From assembly GCA_005888735.1 (NCBI GenBank), contig VBBN01000030.1, positions 92,302 through 156,301 on the forward strand: DNA of 64,000 nt, read 5' to 3'. The notes below the pieces were generated by a model. It saw nothing but the letters and a program-made list of their open reading frames with translations. It was not told where the DNA came from and searched no databases. Below, piece by piece: positions 9,870 to 19,700 of this stretch (position 1 is the first letter of the stretch; every line of letters starts with the position of its first letter). The stretch comes from Candidatus Bathyarchaeota archaeon (GTDB lineage Archaea; Thermoproteota; Bathyarchaeia; 40CM-2-53-6). The position numbers were made by a program, and so were the translations under genes.

Positions 9870-10501
9870 TTGTTTCGGTTCGCTGACGCCGCCTCCGCCG
9901 CCGACCTTCAGGTGAAACTTGCTTCCCGTGTTAGCGACGAGACGCCGCTCGGATTCCATCTACGGTTCATTTGCGGTCTCGATGCTTCATATTCAAACGG
10001 GGACGGGGATGGGTGTTGCGGCGGTTTGGGACCTTGAAAAGACAGAGGTTGTAGAGGTTCGAAGCGTTGAGAGAGAGGTGGATGTGGAATATTTTTCCAG
10101 GGCTATTCGGTTTTCGGGAAGGCCCGCTGGTCTTGGCTGCTATGAGAAATTTGACTGTTGAGCCGGATGTGTCCCTTGTGGATGGGCATGGGAGATCTCA
10201 CCCGAGAAGGTTTGGACTTGCATGTCACGTCGGCTTGACTCTAGGAAAGCCCACGATCGGCATGGCAAAGAGCACCTTCTTTGGACGGAGGAACGGAGCT
10301 GAGCTGCTTGGCCCCGATGGGTCTGTCCTTGCCAGGATTCTTGAAAATGGGAAGAGATCGCGTTACGTTAGCGTTGGACATCTGATCCGACTCGAGGATG
10401 CCTTTGCACTAGTTGAGGTCTGTGTCAAAGGCGGGCGCATTGTGCCTCTTGGACTAGCTCACGATGAGTCGGTGCGGCTGGCGAAGGAGGACTACCGCTG
10501 A
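9870..10501 (+). pseudogene. nfi: Endonuclease V, broken by two single-base frameshifts
   Basis: Three consecutive frames carry contiguous EndoV homology: FICGLDASYSNGDG / GVAAVWDLEKTEVVEVRSVEREVDVEYF / PGLFGFREGPLVLAAMRNLTVEPDVSLVDGHGRSHPRRFGLACHVG. Confidence 0.8.
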
Positions 10502-11187
10502 AGCCCTCGCATCTTCTGTTCCTGTACAAGCTAGCGGAGCTTGGTGCACACGAGAAAGAGATTCCTCTCACAACAGGGGATGTGGCCGGGGCTGTTGGCT
10601 CGTCACAGCAAACTGCTTCTAGACGGTTGATCGAGATGGAGTCTGACGGTTTGGTTGTGAGAACCAAAGTTGGAAGGAACCAGAGGATTCAGATTACCAC
10701 TGCAGGCTTGGGGCAATTGACCTTCATGCACCACGTCTTGAGACGAGTTTTCGAGTCTCCGAAAGACAACCTGATTATTCACGGCATTGTCTTCACAGGA
10801 CTCTCGGAGGGCTCGTACTACGTGGGTCTGGAGGGCTACAGGAAACAGTTCAGGGCGAAGCTAGGCTTCGACCCCTATCCTGGTACCCTTAACCTTCGGG
10901 TAAAGAGGGAAGACTTGAACGAGCGAAGGATGTTGGAGAGCTTTCCTTCCGTTTATATTGAGGGTTTTGCTAATGAGAAGCGAACCTACGGGCCCGCGAA
11001 ATGCTTCAGAGCTATTGTGAATAACAAAGTGAGTTCGGCGATTATTGTTCCGATAAGAGCGCATTACGGTGAAGACGTGATTGAGCTGATATCACCACAC
11101 CATTTGCGGAAGCAGCTCAAACTGAAAGACGGAGACGTCGTAACGGTCAAAGTACTTCTCCAGGCTCGGGGTCCATCATCGCAATAG
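10498..11187 (+). CDS. ribK: CTP-dependent riboflavin kinase with N-terminal winged-helix domain; apparent CTG start
   Basis: GIVFTGLSEGSYYVGLEGYRKQFRAKLGFDPYPGTLNLRV (DUF120); in-frame wHTH sequence upstream of the GTG at 10582. Confidence 0.85.
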   Translation: MKPSHLLFLYKLAELGAHEKEIPLTTGDVAGAVGSSQQTASRRLIEMESDGLVVRTKVGRNQRIQITTAGLGQLTFMHHVLRRVFESPKDNLIIHGIVFTGLSEGSYYVGLEGYRKQFRAKLGFDPYPGTLNLRVKREDLNERRMLESFPSVYIEGFANEKRTYGPAKCFRAIVNNKVSSAIIVPIRAHYGEDVIELISPHHLRKQLKLKDGDVVTVKVLLQARGPSSQ

Positions 11188-11501
11188 GGATTCTCGAACA
11201 ATTCTACGTTCTGTCCCTCTGGCCTGGAATTACCAATTTCACCTCTCAAATGGCCGCGTCCGTACCCGGTCGTGTTTCCAGGGCTCGTTTTTCAGTCTGG
11301 TGTGGAGAATGGGCGATTTCTCGCTGACAGGGGGTAAAATGGGCGACTGTTCAGTCTTCATTATCATGCGTTCGTATGCAAATCGAACGGGGGCCTGTTG
11401 TGCTCGTTCATGGTCGTTGACAGATCGCGAATCAGGGCTTGTTTTGGGCTATCAGACGCATGAAATTTTCCTTGGGCAATTTCACTTGCTAGCTGCAGAT
11501 C

Positions 11502-11963
11502 TCATGACCCTCCAGTCAATCTCGATGCTTTTCTAATCACCCGGCATTTCAACCTGGTACTACTGTCAAGGCCTACGGGACCGAAGTGGGCAATTTGAAC
11601 GACTCGAATGGGTAGCTCTTCTTTCTTCACGATACGCTCGACAGTCTTCTTGATATCATTCTGGTCGTAGCCGACACACACGATGTCCGGTTTGATTTCG
11701 CGGAGGATGCCGAAATAGTCTGCCTCTTCCCGGCCGAGGATTGCCTTGTCAACTGGCTTCAACGCTGCTACCAGTTCCCGGCGACTCTTCTCAGGAAGCA
11801 CAGGCCTCTTTCCCTTCCTCTTCATAACCGTCTTGTCCCGGGCTATCACGACTATCAGTCTGGCGTTTGGTCCCCCTTGCCGCCTAGACTCTTGTAAGAA
11901 CTTGACATGGCCTGGGTGAAGAATATCGAATACTCCCGTGGCTAGTACTGTTCGCCCTGCCAA
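11502..11963 (-). CDS. ribL: FAD synthase (archaeal cytidylyltransferase-like)
   Basis: VLATGVFDILHPGHVKFLQESR...PDIVCVGYDQND. Confidence 0.88.
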   Translation of the reverse strand: MAGRTVLATGVFDILHPGHVKFLQESRRQGGPNARLIVVIARDKTVMKRKGKRPVLPEKSRRELVAALKPVDKAILGREEADYFGILREIKPDIVCVGYDQNDIKKTVERIVKKEELPIRVVQIAHFGPVGLDSSTRLKCRVIRKASRLTGGS

Positions 11964-12025
11964 GCCCGGTCTTGAGAGACGCCGTTCTCATGCGATTAGA
12001 TATGAATGCTTTCGAGGGGACAGGA

Positions 12026-12592
12026 CTAGACCGTGAGGCCTTTCTTAGGGTCGCCTTTCGGCTCATACTTCAATGTGATAGCTGCTGAACGATTTTCAAG
12101 CTGGACCCCTTTCTTCTTCGGTGTAACCGCAACAGGCGTATACCCGCTGATTATCGCATAGGAAGTCGTCTCGTGTCCATTTTCCGTGCAGCGGAGTTGC
12201 AGCTTGAACAGTGGCTCTCCATGTGTAAAAACCATGTGCGTTTGCTCGGTGCCGACCACTATAGCGGGGCCTGAACACGTTGTGCAGGCGAGTTCTCCGT
12301 GCTTTGCAATTTTGAGGCCGCAGTCAGGACACCAGACGTCCTCTTCGGGGCGTTCTACGAAAATGGACTGCCATACGCCGAGGTGTTTTCTCGACCCGCA
12401 TTCCTGCCACTCCTTCTCAGTTAGCCGCGTAGGCTTGTATGTCCAAGAGGCTTCTTCCTTCCAACGGGTGAAGTGTTCTGTTCCTTCTTCGCAGTCCTTG
12501 TGGTAGAAGATTCGGGCCCTATCGGTTGTGAAGACAGCTGAAGCGAGTTCCTCCCTGTGAATGCTTTTTCCGCACCTAGCGCAGGTCTCCAT
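12026..12592 (-). CDS. Hypothetical zinc-ribbon protein
   Basis: 188 aa with paired Cys motifs METCARCGK, WCPDCGLK and CTTCSGP. Confidence 0.65.
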   Translation of the reverse strand: METCARCGKSIHREELASAVFTTDRARIFYHKDCEEGTEHFTRWKEEASWTYKPTRLTEKEWQECGSRKHLGVWQSIFVERPEEDVWCPDCGLKIAKHGELACTTCSGPAIVVGTEQTHMVFTHGEPLFKLQLRCTENGHETTSYAIISGYTPVAVTPKKKGVQLENRSAAITLKYEPKGDPKKGLTV

Positions 12593-12657
12593 TTTCTTCC
12601 AAACAGTTCCACTCTTAAATTGTTAGATTTCAGGGAGTTGTAACTCTGGAGACGAGC

Positions 12658-12912
12658 CTATGGCTCTATGAGCTCTAAGAATTTGAGAGCGTCGAGTAAG
12701 CCTTCTGCGTAGGTTACGCAGGCCAGAGCGGTAACCGATTGCTGCTTGCCTGCATAGTATTTGGCGTCGTTAGTGTACCGGGCGGCCACTTCAATGGTCT
12801 TGTCCACCTTCTCCTTGGAGATTTGCAGGGGAGTCCGAGGCTTCAGATGAGCCAACGTCACTGTCATAGTTTCAATGTAGGTCGTGGCTCGCTCTGCGGC
12901 ATCCTCTGTCAT
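12658..12912 (-). CDS. DUF357 family protein
   Basis: 84 aa; YTNDAKYYAGKQQSVTALACVTYAEGLLDALKFL; stop/start overlap with the dphB-like gene. Confidence 0.75.
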   Translation of the reverse strand: MTEDAAERATTYIETMTVTLAHLKPRTPLQISKEKVDKTIEVAARYTNDAKYYAGKQQSVTALACVTYAEGLLDALKFLELIEP

Positions 12913-13688
12913 CGGTAGTCCTCCAGATCCGTGTCCGATGCCCCCGAGAAGACTTTGAGCGCCTCCGCCTCCATGAAATGGAGTCTGCTTGGAATGACTA
13001 TTGTGTGGGGAGTATCGCCGAACGCGACCGCTTTGAGTTCTCTTCCCCGCGCTGCCCGCACTTTTTCGTCTGGCGATCCGATTCGTGCGGCGCCGACAAC
13101 TAACCAGTCGTCAAGCTCAGACAGGACTGTTCCGAGAAGGAGCAGGGCGTTGCCGATGGACAAGGAACTCCCTTTGCCTCGGTCAGTATCCAAGAGCAGA
13201 AGTGTGTGAAGACCTCGATCCTTGTTATTCAAAACGGTATCGATAATGGAGGATGGGACGAGGGTTGAGTTGGGCAGGGTCGTGGACTTTCCGAACTTAT
13301 GATTCTGGAGACCCGTCGCCCCGCAAACCGCTGTCACTATTGAAGCCGCGTGAATTATTCGTGAGTTGATTCCCCGCTCCGCTAGTGAGAGTCGTACTGA
13401 GACGTGTGTCGTGGAAACTAGCGGGTCGCCGGGGACGAGCAACACGGAGTCTTTCTTCTCAGCCGCTAGAATGATTTCTCGGCCATTTTCGTCTTCGAGT
13501 TGCTCTCTGCTGAGAATTGTTACTTTCTTACCCAAGAGGGTCTCTAGCTCTTGTAGGTTGAGGTTGGGCATTGGATTAGTGTAAAATTCCGCGAACACAC
13601 TGGAGGCGCGCCTAGCCTCTTGAAGACCTTCGAGAGACAGCCCCTTCTCGCTATCAAGGCCGAGCCCAATGAACGTCACCCGAGCCAT
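12909..13688 (-). CDS. dphB: Diphthine synthase
   Basis: FIGLGLDSEKGLSLEGLQEA...VLLVPGDPLVSTTHV...LLLDTDRGKGSSL. Confidence 0.92.
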   Translation of the reverse strand: MARVTFIGLGLDSEKGLSLEGLQEARRASSVFAEFYTNPMPNLNLQELETLLGKKVTILSREQLEDENGREIILAAEKKDSVLLVPGDPLVSTTHVSVRLSLAERGINSRIIHAASIVTAVCGATGLQNHKFGKSTTLPNSTLVPSSIIDTVLNNKDRGLHTLLLLDTDRGKGSSLSIGNALLLLGTVLSELDDWLVVGAARIGSPDEKVRAARGRELKAVAFGDTPHTIVIPSRLHFMEAEALKVFSGASDTDLEDYR

Positions 13689-13755
13689 GGTCGTCCCTCA
13701 TCCACGCTCCTCTAAAAGGCGCGGTCTGGATTGGTTTCGCGATCATGAGATGGGG

Positions 13756-16278
13756 CTAGGCACTCGAAGGTGTTGGGGTTTTGCTGTCGGTCTCATCGGA
13801 GCTAGGAGGAGTGGAACTGGAAGATTGTGGCTCCGTCGTCTCAGGAGTTTTGACACCTGAGGCGTCTTTGGGCTTGATTTTAGTCTGACTCTTGGCACGG
13901 TCCCTCTCGCTCTCGGACCTGCCTGGGCTGGATGCTGGTTGTTTTCTTGGCAATTCAGATGTCTGAGGAGGTGAGTCTCTTGAATTGGTCATGGGCACCG
14001 AAGAAGACTGCGGCTGAGTTGTGTTCCGTTCTGGTTGTTCGAGACGGGGAACAGTCGGTTTCTCCTGCCTTGTTGATCGTTCAGGATGAACGGGTTGGAT
14101 AGCGCCAGGAGGTCGGTCCTTAGATGGCTCTGGAGGCACTCCCCACAGTTTATCGGTTGCCGCCTTTAAACGGTGAAATATTCCCGGAGTTGTCGACTTT
14201 CGTTCACCAGATTGTGAGAACTCCGCTTGAGCCGCCGGAGCTTCTCGATGGCCCCATGGAGGCAATGCATCCAGGGGTTGCTTCGAATCTTGAAATCGAG
14301 GAGTGGTTGGGGGCCTTTGAGCTTTGTCGAGCGTGGGTTGTTTTGGCCGGCCGTCAGCTTTCTGAAATGATCCGTGTTCGAGGGCCTGTTCGGCTGCGTG
14401 AATTCTTTGGAAGGTACTCTTGACCCTAGAAACGTGGAAGACAAGCCCTCTTCTTCGGTCTATTTCAAAGGCTATCGTCTCTGCCGAAATCTTTCTTCGC
14501 TCCATTTTCAAGATGGAGAGGAAGCGGACCGTCTTGTGATGATTTCTAACAAGCGTCAGTTCGATGACCCCGTCAGTAACGCTCTTTATTTTCGCAAGCG
14601 CTTCTGCGGCGACGGCCCCGGTGGAACCCGTCGCGAAGAATACTCCTCCGGTCTTCTTGACTTTGGCCCCGACTGTCTGGAGAAAAGCAATCGCCTGTTT
14701 ACTTTCGACGCCGTTGAAAATCGGCGTGAGAGAGTCGAGGACCAGGGTCACCGGTTTGCCTTTGGCGTGGCCTATGATTGATGTGACACGTATGTTGAGT
14801 TCAGTTAGGTCGGACGGATCTTTTAGGGATCCCTCACCTTCTCCCGAGAGTCCAGAGTAGCAATCCACTATCCTCAACCGTCCTTTTCGGAGGTGGCTGG
14901 TGATGTCCCATCCGAATTCCATCATACGCGCCTGCACGTCTTCGGGAAAAGCGTCGTATGAAAGAACCGCGCAGAACATTCCGTTCTCCAGCTCGTCGTA
15001 CAAGAACTCGTAAGAGAGAATCGTCTTCCCGCTTCCAGGATCGCCGAGGATGAGTATGTTTGAGCCGCGAGGCATTGGACCACCCATCATTTGCTCTAAT
15101 TGCTCAAACCCCTTGGATGACTTGTCATATCTCTTAAGCAGAAACACTCCGGACAGTAAGGCCACAACTCCTCCGATGGCGAAGGGGAGAAAGCTCCATG
15201 GAGAAGTCCCGGTGGTGACTTGGATTTTGACACTGGTTGGGTAGGATGGTCCAACGTTGCCGAAGCCATCATCCACGCTCCCGGCGTCAACAACGATCGC
15301 CCAGGACCCAACCGGGTCGGACTGGGAGAAGAGGTACCCAGTAGTAGTGTAGAATCCGAACCGGCTAGCGTCGTAGACACCGGTGAGATTCGCGATCTTC
15401 CGTCCGGATGGGTTTTCAATCGCAGCCCGAAATTGGCCGCTTGTAAGTGGGTCGCCGGTAGAATATTTGAGCCGAAAGAATGGGTAGATAGTGTCCCCGG
15501 GCGAAAAATCCACAGTAGGTACTCCTTTGGAATTGTAAGCTGTCAGCGAGTCCACGACTAGGTCGCCCTTAGTTATTGTGATGGTTGAACTGCCGGACGA
15601 GCCTGAGTTCCCGCTTGAGTCCGAGGCTGAAACTTTTATGCTCCATTGCCCTAACGGGTCGTACACGAGGATTGTGTAGACTGCGGAGTAAATTCCGTTA
15701 CTAATTTGTTGTAGGTAGATTCTTCCGTTCCCAGGGGCATTGGCCGAGACTGCGGCAGTGGTGACTGGACCACCCAGGTCCGAAACGCTAGCTGTAACGG
15801 TTAGTTTCTGCCCTCTCTGTACATATACCCCAGGGGCGGGCTGCGAGAGTACGACTGTAAGCTGGGCAATTACTGTGAACTGGGCGCTCGCAACTCCTGC
15901 TTGGAAGGAGGGGCTCGTCTGGTTCACCTGAACCGTGTAGACTCCTCCGACATCAGTTGCGACCGTGCCGTTAAGAGATGTGAATGATGGATCCGGATAG
16001 TCCAGGGTTGTCCCGCCGACTCCTCGATTGTCCGTGGAAAACGTCCGTAGCACGTTTGCCTGGCCGGTCCCATTGGGCTTCGTAACTCCAATCAGAACGT
16101 TGTAAGCGGAGTTTCTAGTGCCACCTGCCAGGCTTAGGGTCAATGTCATCGTTGTCCCCCGAGTTACCGGATAGCTGGGGTTTACGGTCAAGGTGTAAGA
16201 CGGAGCGGCACTCGCAGGCTCAACAATAGCCAAGGCAGCTGCTAGAAATGTAATCAACAGTGCGGGATGTAGCCTCAT
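13756..16278 (-). CDS. Membrane protein: signal peptide, Ig-like ectodomain, TM helix, cytoplasmic KaiC/RecA-like ATPase domain, Pro/Ser-rich tail
   Basis: 840 aa; PFAIGGVVALLSGVFLLKRY TM; ILILGDPGSGKTILSYEFLYDEL Walker A; VTLVLDSLTPIFNG Walker B-like. Confidence 0.82.
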   Translation of the reverse strand: MRLHPALLITFLAAALAIVEPASAAPSYTLTVNPSYPVTRGTTMTLTLSLAGGTRNSAYNVLIGVTKPNGTGQANVLRTFSTDNRGVGGTTLDYPDPSFTSLNGTVATDVGGVYTVQVNQTSPSFQAGVASAQFTVIAQLTVVLSQPAPGVYVQRGQKLTVTASVSDLGGPVTTAAVSANAPGNGRIYLQQISNGIYSAVYTILVYDPLGQWSIKVSASDSSGNSGSSGSSTITITKGDLVVDSLTAYNSKGVPTVDFSPGDTIYPFFRLKYSTGDPLTSGQFRAAIENPSGRKIANLTGVYDASRFGFYTTTGYLFSQSDPVGSWAIVVDAGSVDDGFGNVGPSYPTSVKIQVTTGTSPWSFLPFAIGGVVALLSGVFLLKRYDKSSKGFEQLEQMMGGPMPRGSNILILGDPGSGKTILSYEFLYDELENGMFCAVLSYDAFPEDVQARMMEFGWDITSHLRKGRLRIVDCYSGLSGEGEGSLKDPSDLTELNIRVTSIIGHAKGKPVTLVLDSLTPIFNGVESKQAIAFLQTVGAKVKKTGGVFFATGSTGAVAAEALAKIKSVTDGVIELTLVRNHHKTVRFLSILKMERRKISAETIAFEIDRRRGLVFHVSRVKSTFQRIHAAEQALEHGSFQKADGRPKQPTLDKAQRPPTTPRFQDSKQPLDALPPWGHREAPAAQAEFSQSGERKSTTPGIFHRLKAATDKLWGVPPEPSKDRPPGAIQPVHPERSTRQEKPTVPRLEQPERNTTQPQSSSVPMTNSRDSPPQTSELPRKQPASSPGRSESERDRAKSQTKIKPKDASGVKTPETTEPQSSSSTPPSSDETDSKTPTPSSA

Positions 16279-16535
16279 CTGTACACCGGCCAGGCATGCC
16301 TCGCGTGGTATCGCTGTCGTGTTGTTTTTGACAGGTGGGAAGTGTTATGTTACCGAGAAAGAGAGGAACTAGAGACAGGCAGACCTGCATTCTCTCGCTC
16401 TTTGGGCTCCAGTCAGCGGGTCCGAAAGAGGTTGCGCCAATCCACCAATCTAGCTATTACGATTGATTGAGAAGCTCGCCTGACGAAAATGCTTATTAGA
16501 ATTGCTCCGGGCGACCGGTTTTGGCGGGTCTGAGT

Positions 16536-16684
16536 GGGCCCGTAAACCAGACGACTAGTTCTGGTCGGGTTGCTCAGCCAGGTAGAGCAGCAGGCTCAAA
16601 GGCTGAAGCTCTTAACCTGAAGAACGAAGCTCGGAAGACTCGTTCGGGGAACGGTCGAGGGTTCAAATCCCTCCGGGCCCGCCA
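16536..16684 (+). tRNA. tRNA-Lys(CTT), split by three predicted introns (about 16545-16571, 16594-16607, 16621-16651); CCA encoded
   Basis: GGGCCCG (16536-16542) pairs with CGGGCCC (16674-16680); D-arm GCTCAGCCAGGTAGAGC; anticodon loop CTCTTAA (16609-16615); T-arm GAGGGTTCAAATCCCTC; G+CCA end. Confidence 0.88.
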
Positions 16685-16708
16685 CAAACACGGACTTCTA
16701 TAAAGCCG

Positions 16709-19700
16709 CTAATCTTCGGCCTTTGATTCCCAGCCCTCTTCGTCCACGAAAACCCTCTCACTCTTCGGCTCCTCCCTCGCGGGAGACCGTCGACGCTGCC
16801 TAACAACGTAGATTCCGAAAATTGCGACTCCAGACGCAACAACTAGAAAGGCAAAGGACGCAAGAGGATTTCCACAATTCGCAATTATGTTCTCGTGACA
16901 GTCATAGTGTCCAGAGAGAGCCATTCCAAGTCCTAAGTTGCCGCGAAGTGATTCTCTGTATGTTGGGCCCAGCCCAAACTGCGGATTGACATCCCATGAA
17001 CCGATCACAGAGAAGGATTCACTCAGAGACTTCAAGATCGAGACCCGTACCAACGGACTTGAGGCTGAATCAAGCGAAGTGCTCAGAGACATTGCAAAGC
17101 CTATGGTTTGTAGAGTCGCAATATCAAACGATTCTGTCAGGGACCTAAAGAATGAAGACTGTTCATTGGAGTCTGTTGCTGAGCCGATTGTTACGCTCAG
17201 ATAAACTACTCGGCCGTTGAAGAAGAAGCCTGCAGGGTTCAAGGAAGAGCTAAACGACCTAAAGAGTGAACGTCTTTCCGCCAGACCCGAGACCGAGCCT
17301 AGCGTGCTAGTGAACGATTTGGCAACGCCTTTGGTCTCTGAAGCCACCACTGTCAACGAGCCCGCAAGGGTCCTGAAGATAGAGGCGTGGCCGGCAAGGC
17401 CTGACCCCAATCCTATCGAGCCCTCGAGAGACTCGACAAAGCCCTTAGTCTCCACGGTGATGAGGGAGAGCGAGCTGGTCAACGACCTGAACAGGGACTT
17501 GTGCTCCGCTAGAGTCGGGTTGGTAGTCCACGAGCCGCCCAGAGACCGTGAGAAGCCAAATTTCTCGGCAAAAGCTAAGACTGAGGACAGCGACCCAGAG
17601 AATACCCTGAGAATCGAAGTCTTTTCGGAGAAGCTTGACCCAGAGCCGATGGAGACGGACAGGTAAATTGTTCGCCCGTTGAAAAAGAGGCTTCCAAGAC
17701 CTGACGAATCACTCAAAGTTCTGAAGTAGTTCGCTTTCCTCGCGAGGCCCGAATCCAGAGTCCAGCTTCCGGTCAAGGACCTGAAGAAGGACATCTTGTC
17801 AGTCGAACTCGAGACTGGCGAGAGTGAACCGGTCAACGACCTGAACAGCCAGAGCTTCTCAACGAAGCCGGAAGTGGAGGTCAAAGTATCGATAAGAGAC
17901 CGGAAGAAGGAATTGTGATCAGTGACTCCCGAGGTCGAACCGACCGAAGCACTCAGGTTTACCGATCGTCCTCTGAAGAAGGAGGTCAGCAGACCGAACG
18001 AGTCAGTCATGAGCCTGAAGAATGAGCTCTTCTCCGCCATGCCCGAAGCAGAACCAATTGAGACAGTCAGATCTATTTCCCGACCGTTGAACAGTGAACT
18101 TGAGAGACCCACAGAACCAGTCAAGGTCCTGAACCATCCAATTTGCTCAGCAAAGCTCGAAGACGAACCAAAAGATTCGGCTAGGCTCACTGATAGGCCC
18201 TTAATCTGAGAACCGGCGATCCCCACTGTGATAGTCAAAGTCCTGTACAAGGACTTTCCCTGTGTCATACTCGAGGCTGAAGAGAATGAGCTGGTCAGAG
18301 ATCTGAAGTAGTAGGTCTTCTCGACAAATCCAGAAGGCAAAGACATGGATCCGCTCAGAGACCTGAACAGGGAAAGCCTTTCGGAGGTCCCGGACGCGGA
18401 CCTCATAGAGCCAGTCAGAGACCGGAAGAACGAGAACTTCGAACCGAGGCCAGAGGCCGAGAATATTGATGCGGTCAGGCCCCTGAAGATAGATAGTCTC
18501 TCACCAAACCCGGATGCGGACGATAGTGAACCGTTAAATGTTCTGAAGAGAGAAGACTTGGCAGCGAGACTTGACCCTGCTCCCACGGAAGCGATCAGGC
18601 CCACTGCGCGACCTCTGATGTAGGAACTGGCAGAGGTCAGAGAACTCGTTAGAGTTCTGAATAGCGACGTCTGCCTGGCTAGTGTCGAGGCGGATCCGAG
18701 CGAAGCGCTGAGGCCGATGATGCGTCCTCTAATTATGGAACCGGCAAGACCCAGGGAGCCTCCTAGGGACCGTACGAATCCAGACCTCACAGCAGATGTT
18801 GAGGCCGAGCCGAGCGAGCTGGTGAAGGACTGGGCTATGCCTTTCGTTACTGAACCGGCCAGAGACAGTGAGCCACTCACGGTTCGGAAGAAAGAATTGT
18901 GGTTTGCAGCATTCGAAGTCGAGCCCAAAGAGCCGGTAAACGATCTCACAAATCCCTTGAACTGATTCCCCGCGAGGCCCAAAGATGTGGTGAGGGACCT
19001 GAAGATGGAGGTCTTTTCAGCAAAACCCGTGGTCAAGGAAAACAAACCCGTCATAGACCTGAAAAAGGACGATTTCGGGGAAAGATTCGAAGCCAAGCCG
19101 ACATAACCATTAAGAATCTTGGCGATGTCCTTCAACTGCGACCCAGTCCGAGACATCGAGCCAGTCAGCGACCGGAAGTACGAGGTTTTCTCGGTCAGTG
19201 TTGAGGCAGGACTCAATGAACCGCCGAGCGACCTGAGGTAGGATAATTTCTCGGTGACACCGGTAGCTGAAGAGAGTGAACCAGTCAGCGACCTGCCGTA
19301 AGAGAAACTCTTCACCAAGTTCGAGACCGAGTTTATAGTGCTAGACAGCGATCTGAAGAATGAGGTATGTGCAGTAGGAGTCGGGGCCAAGCCGATTGAA
19401 ACTCCTAAGTTTACAGTTCTGCCGTTGAAAAAGGAACCCACTAGGTTCAACGATCCGGTCAAGGTCCTAAGGTATGCAAATTTACTCGCGAGAGAAGACG
19501 CGGCACCTAGGGAGACAGTCAAAGTCCTCGGGAAACACTTACCGACTGAAGCCGTGACGGTCATGGAGCCGGATAGGAACCTAAACAGGGCGGAGTTCTC
19601 ACCAAGTCCCGACCCTGGACCTAACGAGGCAGTGGGTGACCTGAACATAGATAGCTTCTCAGCAAGGCCCATGCCCGAAGAGAGTGAACCGCCAAAAGAC

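Noticed and set aside
9996-10100. Endonuclease V frame breaks as further BHB introns
   Set aside because: Breaks need removal of only one base each and lie in G/T homopolymers with no complementary flanks
11188-11501. Possible ncRNA in the ribK/ribL intergenic gap (direct repeat AATGGGCGA)
   Set aside because: Only a 9-nt repeat; no clear stem, C/D boxes or promoter could be identified by eye
16594-16614. Reading CTCAAAG as a tRNA-Leu(CAA) anticodon loop
   Set aside because: No matching anticodon stem or class II variable arm; CTCTTAA with GCAGG/CCTG stem after intron removal fits tRNA-Lys
16521-16703. 60-aa ORF over the tRNA
   Set aside because: Fully explained by the intron-containing tRNA-Lys
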